Made by a program: the position numbers and the translations under genes | Shown here: positions 1-6,065 of the stretch, in pieces | How the letters are laid out: each line of letters opens with the position of its first letter | Numbering within the stretch: position 1 is the first letter of the stretch | DNA from: Prevotellaceae bacterium UBA7028 | GTDB lineage: Bacteria; Bacteroidota; Bacteroidia; Bacteroidales; Bacteroidaceae | Direction: 5' to 3' | NCBI GenBank assembly: GCA_002494215.1 | Contig: DLBF01000006.1 | Location: 1-11,966, forward strand | Length of the DNA stretch: 11,966 nucleotides | Notes under the pieces: model-generated | Seen by the model: the letters and a program-made list of their open reading frames with translations, nothing else | What the model was told of the DNA's origin: nothing | Database searches by the model: none

Positions 1-36
1 CAAAAAAAGACAGTACCGATGGGAACGGCTGTTCCC
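1..36 (-). terminator. Possible intrinsic terminator at the window edge (minus strand)
   Basis: Read on the minus strand, ACAG/CTGT and CCG/CGG pair with a 2-nt bulge and are followed by a run of seven T (the A-run at 2-8). A competing perfect 6-bp hairpin, GGGAAC/GTTCCC with a GGCT loop, lies at 21-36. The layout (A-run, GACAG, loop, CTG, then CTTTCC) resembles the better terminator at 1103-1136 in the same orientation. No minus-strand gene is visible upstream of it, so its role is uncertain. Confidence 0.35.
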
Positions 37-65
37 CTTTCCATTCTTCCCCAATCATTTTTTAA

Positions 66-98
66 GTCCCGCAGAAATGGCAGAAATGGCAGAAATTT
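66..98 (+). repeat. Left arm of a 33-bp perfect inverted repeat
   Basis: This segment is the exact reverse complement of 1070-1102. It contains three tandem copies of the 8-nt unit GCAGAAAT/GGCAGAAA. The two arms lie 971 bp apart and enclose the GxxExxY gene and two structured segments. The distance is too large for a transcription terminator, so a mobile-element end or dispersed repeat is more likely. The tandem simple sequence inside the arm means part of the match could be low-complexity, but 33 of 33 identity including the GTCCC end is not expected by chance. Confidence 0.8.
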
Positions 99-99
99 T

Positions 100-234
100 A
101 TTCTTGGCTGATAGAGCAGCACTTTCGTGCTTTCGTCATCGGCTTGGATTGTAGCTGATTATGAACAAGCTCCTATCAGCTACAGCCCAATCCACTGACA
201 CGTTCTTCCGAACTTTGCTCTCTCATCCAAGAAT
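100..234. other. Structured non-coding segment with four-helix cloverleaf-like folding potential
   Basis: No coding sequence is evident in 1-426; this is its most ordered part. Closing helix: 100-117 with 217-234 (16 of 18 paired). Inside it are a 5-bp AGCAC/GTGCT hairpin with a TTTC loop (118-131), a long hairpin GTAGCTGAT/ATCAGCTAC (151-159 with 175-183) extended by GGATT/AATCC (146-150 with 189-193) across a bulge, and GTTC/GAAC with a TTCC loop (202-213). It starts one base after the 33-bp repeat arm. The two mismatches in the closing helix are C-T and T-C type and give no strand information. It could be an RNA, a DNA recombination site or a small repeat element. Confidence 0.5.
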
Positions 235-316
235 CCGGTAATTCAGTGTAATCTCATCTAATGGAGGTGATTTATAGAATCAGGCTATGACTATGTTACA
301 CATTGTTTTCTCTCCG

Positions 317-337
317 CTCGCTCAATCGCAAATTTCT
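317..337 (+). repeat. 21-nt direct repeat, copy 1
   Basis: The 21-nt sequence starting CTCGCTCAATCGCAAATTTC recurs exactly at 1057-1077, where it runs into the right arm of the 33-bp inverted repeat. Copy 1 lies about 90 bp upstream of the GxxExxY gene. The rest of 235-426 is AT-rich leader without a convincing promoter or terminator. Confidence 0.7.
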
Positions 338-426
338 ACAATTTCCTCGGAACTTAAACAATAAAACGCTCCCTTTTCCCGTTTTTCTTGGAAATAGAAT
401 ATCCATAAGAAATAAAATAGACGCTA

Positions 427-819
427 ATGACAGATAATGAGATAACATACCAGATACGCGGAGCTATATATGATGTATACAGGAAACTAGGCCCAGGGCT
501 TTTGGAATCCGTTTACGAAGAAGCAATGAGCTATGAGCTGGAGAAACGCGGGCTTACGGTGGAAAGGCAGCTGGAGGTGCCGATACACTATGATGGCCAG
601 ATATTAAAGACCCCGTTAAGATTGGACCTACTGGTTCAGGGAAGAATTGTTGTTGAACTGAAAAGCGTCAAGGAACTCCAGGAGGTCTTCTTCAAGCAGA
701 CAAGGACCTACCTAAGGCTATTAGGCCTGAAAGTTGGCATCCTTGTAAACTTCAATACAAATAACATTCTAAAGGACAGTATCCATCGCGTCGCAAATGG
801 GGTGGACGAATTGAATTAA
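427..819 (+). CDS. GxxExxY-family protein (PD-(D/E)XK nuclease-like)
   Basis: A 130-residue soluble protein without signal peptide or membrane segment. The family signature is G24-LL-E27-SV-Y30, preceded by a short helix typical of these proteins. A PD-(D/E)XK-like core follows: D67 in RLDLLV, then E77 and K79 in VVELKSV, in the right order and spacing for metal-binding and catalytic residues. Length is about the family norm of 120-130 residues. Members of TIGR04256 are common, often multicopy, in Bacteroidetes; their substrate is not established, so nuclease activity is inferred from the fold signature only. The ATG at 427 is preceded by AT-rich sequence without a Shine-Dalgarno motif, normal for this phylum. 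No operon partner: the gene is alone between structured segments and a 33-bp inverted repeat. It uses more AGG, CTA and ATA codons than the large genes, a hint of separate history. Confidence 0.9.
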   Translation: MTDNEITYQIRGAIYDVYRKLGPGLLESVYEEAMSYELEKRGLTVERQLEVPIHYDGQILKTPLRLDLLVQGRIVVELKSVKELQEVFFKQTRTYLRLLGLKVGILVNFNTNNILKDSIHRVANGVDELN

Positions 820-846
820 ATATCTCTCGAAAGAGAGTAAATAACG

Positions 847-982
847 CTTTGGAGTTGTGCCAAGTGATGGTCACAGCACTGATGTTGAAAGGGCGTGGTT
901 TTATCTGGATGCTTGCATACAAGTAAAACCATGTGCTTTTAGCATCAAAACCGGGCGTAGAACGGTTAGCGCAACACCAAAG
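847..982 (+). ncRNA. Candidate structured RNA downstream of the GxxExxY gene
   Basis: It starts 28 nt after the stop codon. Closing helix: 847-860 with 969-982 (14 positions, one A-A mismatch, one U.G). Inside are a small GTGA/TCAC hairpin (864-874), a very long hairpin pairing 880-903 with 924-947 (24 positions, one G-G mismatch, four G.U pairs, 20-nt loop), and AACCG/CGGTT (949-967). All five wobbles are G.U on the plus strand and would be A-C mismatches on the minus strand, which points to selection on a plus-strand RNA. No family is recognised and no terminator or promoter of its own is seen, so it may be part of the 3' UTR of the upstream gene. The rest of 983-1069 holds only a small GACC/GGTC hairpin. 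Confidence 0.5.
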
Positions 983-1056
983 ATACCGCTTTAAATATTT
1001 GACCTGCGGTCGAATTTGCTCACGCTCGGGATAGCTTAAGCAAGCTTAGCTTTCCA

Positions 1057-1077
1057 CTCGCTCAATCGCAAATTTCT
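1057..1077 (+). repeat. 21-nt direct repeat, copy 2
   Basis: Exact second copy of 317-337 in the same orientation. It overlaps the first 8 nt of the right arm of the 33-bp inverted repeat, so the two repeat types are physically joined here but separate on the left side. Confidence 0.7.
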
Positions 1078-1102
1078 GCCATTTCTGCCATTTCTGCGGG
1101 AC
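1070..1102 (+). repeat. Right arm of the 33-bp perfect inverted repeat
   Basis: Exact reverse complement of 66-98, built from tandem TTTCTGCCA units and ending in CGGGAC. It directly abuts the A-run of the terminator at 1103-1136, so if it marks an element end, the element inserted beside an existing terminator. Confidence 0.8.
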
Positions 1103-1136
1103 AAAAAAAAGACAGCTCCCACTAACGAGAACTGCC
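1103..1136 (-). terminator. Intrinsic terminator of the 51-aa small protein gene
   Basis: On the minus strand GGCAGTTCTC pairs with GGGAGCTGTC (10 pairs, three of them G.U, 6-nt loop), followed by eight T (the A-run at 1103-1110). The wobbles are valid only on the minus strand, which agrees with termination of the minus gene whose stop codon lies 28 nt upstream. Confidence 0.75.
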
Positions 1137-1164
1137 TTTCCTTTATTATCTTAAGAATAGAAAA

Positions 1165-1320
1165 TTATTCTTCATCATCGTCCCAGATGGCCCAATCGCT
1201 TTCCTTGGTCAGGGCAGCGCCACCATCTACCGTTGTCTTGCCATCTATTGGCAGGCTCTCTGCCAGCATGCTGACTACCTGAGCCTCTTCAATCTTAAAA
1301 GCGGGTTTAATGTACATCAT
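1165..1320 (-). CDS. Small acidic protein of unknown function (51 aa)
   Basis: A 51-residue ORF starting MMYIKPAFKIEEAQV and ending ESDWAIWDDDEE. It has no signal peptide or membrane segment. The 'M.YIKP' start and the acidic tryptophan-containing C-terminus match, from memory, a large family of short hypothetical proteins in Prevotella and Bacteroides; no function is known to me. The double ATG at 1315-1320 is the only ATG start available before an in-frame stop near 1404. A dedicated intrinsic terminator follows (1103-1136). It lies 160 bp downstream of the 1443-aa protein gene on the same strand, so co-transcription is possible. A GC-rich palindromic repeat (1330-1368) sits 10 bp before the start codon and may have replaced or masks the original leader. 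No Shine-Dalgarno motif is needed in this phylum, although the repeat supplies a purine-rich stretch. Confidence 0.65.
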   Translation of the reverse strand: MMYIKPAFKIEEAQVVSMLAESLPIDGKTTVDGGAALTKESDWAIWDDDEE

Positions 1321-1329
1321 GATAACCAG

Positions 1330-1368
1330 CCTCTCCCCCCGCCCTCCCCGAAAGGGAGGGAGCCGAGG
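1330..1368 (+). repeat. GC-rich palindromic repeat (REP-like), copy 1
   Basis: Read on the plus strand: CCTC, a C-rich stretch, then GCCCTCCCCGAAAGGGAGGG. It forms a strong hairpin. It is the same family as the segment at 1562-1597, which lies in the opposite orientation inside the upstream gene. The surrounding DNA is AT-rich, so the GC content is foreign to its context. Just upstream on the minus strand, AAGTGAG/CTCACTT can form a 7-bp stem (1421-1453) without a T-run. Confidence 0.75.
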
Positions 1369-1480
1369 TTCTGAGGACTTATTTTTATTTGTTTGACATT
1401 TTTACTTTACTCAAGAAACGAAGTGAGAGAATTTTTATCTTATAAACTCACTTTTATCTTGTTCTCTTTTAATTTTTCTC

Positions 1481-4400
1481 TTAATACAGGACCTTGCGTC
1501 CGCTTACGATATTTACGCCCTTCTGCAGCTTAGAGAGCTTCTGGCCAGCAATGTTGTAAATTGCTCCCTCGCCTTCGGAGAGGGCTGGGGTGAGGCTCTT
1601 TATTGCTGTCTCTGTTTCCTCGAAGGGATAGAATGCCTTCACCTCACTACCACCAGCAATTACAAGGTAGCCCTTGCCTGCAGGAATGACAGAAGCGGGA
1701 GTAGCCTGAGCAAAGCCAGCCTTACTATCCACATTAGCCAAGATGTACTGAGTACCATCGGCAGTTACGCCATCAGAAGCTAAGAGCTCATTGGCAATGT
1801 TGTTAACTGCATCGGTAGTAACAGGCACTCTGTATGTACCCTCATTAGCCTTTACAATAACTGCAGTACCAACAGGAACCTTGGTGACAGGATCAGAGAG
1901 CTTAACATATTTGCCATTGAGTGTAGCAGCATGTGCCGTTACATCAGCACCCGTGAAGTCAACATCGAATGGAGCAACGAAGGTAGCATAGCCTGTCTCG
2001 CCAACTGCGATAGGAGCTGCAATCTGTGCCTCCAAACCGAAGTCGCAGTATGCACCACCTGTGTTCTGCTCAATGTAAACAGCAAGTACGTTCTTACCGG
2101 CAACGAGAAGTGCAGGATCAACATCGATTACTCTCCAGTCGTTTTCATTGCTTGTCCAATCATACTCCTGAACCACCTTAGTACCATTGAGGAATACAGC
2201 ATAGTCGTCATCGTGAGTAGCCTTGAAGGTCAGTTTAGCAATTACAGAAGGATCTTCGATGAAGAAGTCACGACGGAACCAGAATGTGTTGCGTTCACCA
2301 ATCCAGCGTGTGTGATAAGGACCGAATGAGCCAAGAGGCATCATCAGTTCACCCCATTCAGAATCGTTAAAGTCAACTGTGTTCCAGCCTTCTTCGATGT
2401 CAACATATTCAGCGTCGCTTACACCTTCTGCATAACGGAACTTAGCATAGTAAGGTGTGTTGTCGCCTCCACGTGTAGGCAGAAGAGTAATCTCTGCAAT
2501 CTTTGCGCTACATACTTTGCAGACACCATCTACGTATGTGTGAGGAGCCTTCTCAATGGGCTTGCTCAAAAGAGCGTGGCAGTCGTCACATTCATACACA
2601 ACCTGACCATCCTTTGTACATGTTGCCTCAACACGTAACTCGGCGTTTTCTGCATAGTTGTGTGCCTGAGCGTTAATCCAGAATTCACCCATCTGGAAGC
2701 CATCACCAAGCTGAGTAGCAGAGAACTTGAAGAATCTGTAAGTCTCGGTACCATTAACGGGGAATTCAAACTCTTCCTTGTTCTTAGCCTGGAGCTTGTA
2801 GCTCTTTACCTGCTCGTCGATAACAGTCCATGTCTGGTTGTCGTTAGAACCTTCAAGCTTCCAACTTACAGGATTGCGGCTGGGATAGTTGTAGGTATCA
2901 CCACCAGTTACGATAGAGTATTGCTGAACGGCAACAGGTTCGCTGGCAATCATGATAGCCCAAGCATCACCTGAGTTAGAGCAGCCGAACTTAGTTGTTG
3001 CATCGTTATCAAGGAGAGCAGAGAGAGGTGAGTCGCCCCATCCAGTACCACCGGTAACGATAGCATAACCTACGTTGTTAGCATCCTTACGAACATAATT
3101 GGGCTCAGCAACGGTCAACTCGTAACTTGCGGTCCAACCCTGGTCGGCAGTAGTACTAACTGTGATAGTTACCTTGCCAGCAGCCTTACCAGTTACAGTA
3201 CCATCGGAAGCAACAGTAGCGATAGACTCATCTGAAGATGTCCATGAGAACATGGCACTGGGGATATTCTGGATTTCGGGCAAGTACTGAGCGGTTGTAC
3301 CAACAACTACAATACGTGTATCCTTATTATAAGTAATATATGCCTGATCTTCAAGTTTCTTGTAGCCATAGCCATCGAGCTTGCCCTGTGCAGGCTGAAC
3401 GAATATGCGTGAAGCCTTGTCGTAGAAGCCGAACGCGCCATCGTGACGCATCACAGGCTTGAAGTTATAGACTGTCTCGCCTGCTTCGCTGATGTTGCAA
3501 TAGTAGAAGCGACCACGCATTGGGCTGTCCCATTCAGGATTAGCGAAAAGAGACAGCTGGCGAGTGGTAGCGTTGGTAACAGTTTTGCCAGTATTATAGG
3601 TTTCACCATTTACAACCAACTTGGTTACATCGGCCTGAACCTCATAATCGGTATTGAGGCTGAAGGGAGCAAAGTTGTCACCTGCACCACCTGTGTCACC
3701 AGTAAAGTAACCGAAGTGAGCGCGGTCGTTACCGTTCATATAAAGAGAGATACCTGTACCTGCGTAGGTATTACGTGCACAGAAGATACCGCACCAGCCA
3801 GTAGATGAGTCATAGACCTGGAACTTGGTATCAATCTGTGTGGCAGTAACAGGAATATAAGGCAGTGTGAATGCATTCTCGCGAGCAGCACTTGTGCTCT
3901 CGATGTATTCCAGAGCTGTATATTTAACGGGGTCAGCCCAGTCAATCTTGTTGTAAGCCTGAGGCAGAACACGCTTCTCTACATTAATATTACCGAAGCT
4001 GAATGCGAAAGCAGGATCGTGACCTCCGTCATCAACAACACCGAACTGGATGCACAGCAGTGCATAGTTGTGGTTAGCAGTGAAGACAGTTGAATAAGTC
4101 TGGTTAGATGTTGCCGTATTGGGCATAGCAACATAACCGAGTGCTGCATCGGGATTGTTGAATGCATTGTCTGGCATGTTCTCGTTGTCAAGAACGAAGA
4201 ATGGAAGAGTTGTATATGAGCTCCATGAGTGCCAAGCTGTGCCTGTGTAGTTGAACGATGCACGATAGGTATCGCCCTTTGTCAGACCTGTCAACTTAAA
4301 TGACAGAGGCTCCCATCCACCTGCACCCTCATAGGGGTCAATAGTGTTTGTCGTGCCGTCGTATACGTTCCTACCGAATGTTGCATCATATGCAGAACCG

Positions 4401-5812
4401 GGATAAGTCCAATTAGAAAGGTTCTTGTAGTCGCTGCCGATTTCGGAAACAGCCTGATAAGCCATTTCGCCTCTGTCAACCCAATCTCCATTGAAGTATT
4501 CGTACTCATGGTTCTTATAGATAACAATCTTACCTTCATAAACGGGGATGCCTGCATCGCCAGCCATAGCCTGACCATCGGCACTGAGTTCAAACTCGGC
4601 ACTAGTGGCAGAGCCGTAGAATGTGCCCGTGAGTTTATCCTTCAAACCGCCCTTGCCTTCTCCATTGATTGCGGGAACAAGGTCCATTACGAGGGTTTCA
4701 CCTTCATACAACTGCAAACCATAGAGGGTAATGTAGGGGTTATAGCAGTCCGTCTGTGTGCCGCCACCAGGGATATCCTTGTTCTGTGCAAAGACATAAA
4801 GGGGAGTCTTACAGTCAGCTGTCTTTGGAGAATCAGTAATCGTACCAATAAGGGTTGTGCCATCAGCCTCGAAGATATCCATCTTTCCTGCAGCAGCATC
4901 CAGAACGGTCACGATTTTCTCGCCATAACGCATCTGCTCTCTATTGCCAGTCTCACCACCCAGGTTGATGGTTGCATTGGTGGTAAAGAAGCAGAAACGA
5001 TCCTTCCAACCATTTTGGTTGTAACCACAACCATAAGCAGCCTTCCAATCGCCACCTGTTTCTGCAACCATCGTACAAACAGCCTTTGAGTTAGCCTTGG
5101 GGATGTAACCCAAGTTGATGTAAGCGCCATTGGGACTCTTAAGGTACTCAATCTCTGTAATAGCGTCACCAGCCACCTTCAGCGTTTTGACCTCTGAAAC
5201 AATGCCGTACTCCTCATATTCGTTATTATTATTGAGGGCATAGAACTTCAAGCCAGTCTTGTCGTAGATGTAGGGGTCCTTGCCTGTGTAAGTTGCCTTA
5301 TTTTCAACAGGAGTTGCCTCAAAAGGCTCTGTGAAACCACCAACAGGTACATCGGGCTTGTAGTCTTCATCTGGCGTGTAATCCACTGTAATCTTTGACA
5401 GATTGAAATTGCCAGAAACAGTGAAAGTAACAGATCTCGTATCTCCCTCTGGAGCCCATGTACCGCTGGAATAAGTACCAGTGCTGGCAGTAGCATTACC
5501 CACATGAGTATTGGGAGTGGTGGAGATTTTGATACTGTTAAGGGTTCCTGCTCCAGATATAGACACAGTGAACTGGAAGGTGTTGTTCATGCTAATTGTG
5601 TTGCCAACACCAAGAGATGCTTCTGTTGCATTCTGCTTGGCAATATTCACAGAAACATGATAAGGAGAAACCTTCCATGTGTACGGAATTGCAATGCTCG
5701 TGTTGCTCTGGAGCGTTGCTCTCAAGTCACTTGCAGCGAACGTGACCTCATCAGCAAATAGCTGACCGAAGCCCAACACGAGCGTAGTTAATAATAAGAA
5801 AAACTTTTTCAT
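1481..5812 (-). CDS. Secreted multidomain lectin-like surface protein (1443 aa)
   Basis: Probably an exported glycan-binding protein; no catalytic domain is recognisable. Residues 1-20 form a signal peptide, cleaved near LFA|DE. In order: a beta-sandwich-like region (22-148); a LamG/concanavalin-like domain (about 176-401); a jelly-roll-like region (455-612); a second LamG-like domain (632-812); a Big2 immunoglobulin-like domain (826-902, with SSDESIATVASDGTVTGKAAG); an F5/8 type C-like domain (905-1049); a cysteine module C1065, C1075-DD-C1078, C1098-KV-C1101 that could bind a metal; a GH2-type sugar-binding-like jelly roll (1118-1264) related to the two modules in the divergent enzyme; a beta-rich domain (1267-1395); and a 26-residue C-terminal tail beginning IYNIAGQKL, possibly a sorting signal akin to type IX secretion tails. 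A repeat-derived peptide (1406-1417) precedes the tail. Transcribed away from the 1049-aa gene. Domain names come from motif reading and are approximate. Confidence 0.85.
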   Translation of the reverse strand: MKKFFLLLTTLVLGFGQLFADEVTFAASDLRATLQSNTSIAIPYTWKVSPYHVSVNIAKQNATEASLGVGNTISMNNTFQFTVSISGAGTLNSIKISTTPNTHVGNATASTGTYSSGTWAPEGDTRSVTFTVSGNFNLSKITVDYTPDEDYKPDVPVGGFTEPFEATPVENKATYTGKDPYIYDKTGLKFYALNNNNEYEEYGIVSEVKTLKVAGDAITEIEYLKSPNGAYINLGYIPKANSKAVCTMVAETGGDWKAAYGCGYNQNGWKDRFCFFTTNATINLGGETGNREQMRYGEKIVTVLDAAAGKMDIFEADGTTLIGTITDSPKTADCKTPLYVFAQNKDIPGGGTQTDCYNPYITLYGLQLYEGETLVMDLVPAINGEGKGGLKDKLTGTFYGSATSAEFELSADGQAMAGDAGIPVYEGKIVIYKNHEYEYFNGDWVDRGEMAYQAVSEIGSDYKNLSNWTYPGSAYDATFGRNVYDGTTNTIDPYEGAGGWEPLSFKLTGLTKGDTYRASFNYTGTAWHSWSSYTTLPFFVLDNENMPDNAFNNPDAALGYVAMPNTATSNQTYSTVFTANHNYALLCIQFGVVDDGGHDPAFAFSFGNINVEKRVLPQAYNKIDWADPVKYTALEYIESTSAARENAFTLPYIPVTATQIDTKFQVYDSSTGWCGIFCARNTYAGTGISLYMNGNDRAHFGYFTGDTGGAGDNFAPFSLNTDYEVQADVTKLVVNGETYNTGKTVTNATTRQLSLFANPEWDSPMRGRFYYCNISEAGETVYNFKPVMRHDGAFGFYDKASRIFVQPAQGKLDGYGYKKLEDQAYITYNKDTRIVVVGTTAQYLPEIQNIPSAMFSWTSSDESIATVASDGTVTGKAAGKVTITVSTTADQGWTASYELTVAEPNYVRKDANNVGYAIVTGGTGWGDSPLSALLDNDATTKFGCSNSGDAWAIMIASEPVAVQQYSIVTGGDTYNYPSRNPVSWKLEGSNDNQTWTVIDEQVKSYKLQAKNKEEFEFPVNGTETYRFFKFSATQLGDGFQMGEFWINAQAHNYAENAELRVEATCTKDGQVVYECDDCHALLSKPIEKAPHTYVDGVCKVCSAKIAEITLLPTRGGDNTPYYAKFRYAEGVSDAEYVDIEEGWNTVDFNDSEWGELMMPLGSFGPYHTRWIGERNTFWFRRDFFIEDPSVIAKLTFKATHDDDYAVFLNGTKVVQEYDWTSNENDWRVIDVDPALLVAGKNVLAVYIEQNTGGAYCDFGLEAQIAAPIAVGETGYATFVAPFDVDFTGADVTAHAATLNGKYVKLSDPVTKVPVGTAVIVKANEGTYRVPVTTDAVNNIANELLASDGVTADGTQYILANVDSKAGFAQATPASVIPAGKGYLVIAGGSEVKAFYPFEETETAIKSLTPALSEGEGAIYNIAGQKLSKLQKGVNIVSGRKVLY
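1562..1597 (-). repeat. GC-rich palindromic repeat, copy 2, translated in frame
   Basis: On the minus strand it reads CCTCACCCCAGCCCTCTCCG followed by the complementary half GAAGGCGAGGGAGC. It is homologous to 1330-1368 but inverted. It is translated as SLTPALSEGEGA (residues 1406-1417) in the linker just before the C-terminal tail of the 1443-aa protein. The reading frame stays open. Confidence 0.8.
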
Positions 5813-5899
5813 GTTGTTTGTTTTTAATTAAGTTAATATTGAAATGTTATATGGTTGGTTTATATCGGTTTTTTTAGGTTTTTTATTGGATATGCCATG

Positions 5900-5931
5900 C
5901 AAATATGCAAAAATTATATACACTAGCCAAA
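5900..5931 (-). promoter_or_regulatory. Promoter candidate for the 1443-aa gene
   Basis: On the minus strand, TTTG (5928-5931) is separated by 20 nt from CATATTTG (5900-5907), one base off the Bacteroidetes -7 consensus TAnnTTTG. It would give a 5' UTR of roughly 80 nt. It lies within the 253-bp divergent region, which is AT-rich and otherwise shows no operator-like palindrome. Confidence 0.5.
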
Positions 5932-6000
5932 TATTTACACTTTTTTTGAACAAAAAAACGCCACTTTCCCACGAATAGCTCCCATTTTGAAAGGATATAT

Positions 6001-6031
6001 TTTGCAATATTAGCATAAATGTGTAATTTCG
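6001..6031 (+). promoter_or_regulatory. Promoter candidate for the 1049-aa gene
   Basis: TTTG (6001-6004), a 19-nt spacer, then TAATTTCG (6024-6031), close to the Bacteroidetes TTTG/TAnnTTTG pattern. A start site near 6038 would leave a leader of about 25-30 nt before the ATG at 6066. The leader is AT-rich with no Shine-Dalgarno sequence. Confidence 0.6.
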
Positions 6032-6065
6032 CAGCGCAAAAACTAACATATATTAATATTAACCG

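Noticed and set aside
847..982. Integron attC site
   Set aside because: The imperfect palindrome lacks the paired RYYYAAC/GTTRRRY boxes in the expected places, has extra side hairpins, and no integrase is in the window.
66..1102. CRISPR array
   Set aside because: The tandem CAGAAATGG-type units are only 8-9 nt with no spacers, and the longer repeats occur just twice. No cas gene is present.
820..1164. IS element or transposase remnant
   Set aside because: No transposase fragment could be read in any frame; only structured and repeat sequence is present.
1421..1453. Terminator of the 1443-aa gene
   Set aside because: A 7-bp AAGTGAG/CTCACTT stem with a 19-nt loop exists after the stop, but no T-run follows on the minus strand, so it is too weak to annotate.
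4508..5089. 193-aa plus-strand ORF, the longest antisense frame
   Set aside because: It lies wholly inside the well-supported minus-strand 1443-aa gene. Its composition is that of a reverse-complement shadow without domain or leader.
5828..6049. 73-aa minus-strand ORF in the divergent promoter region
   Set aside because: It covers both promoter candidates, has AT-driven low-complexity composition and resembles no family. It is an open frame by chance.
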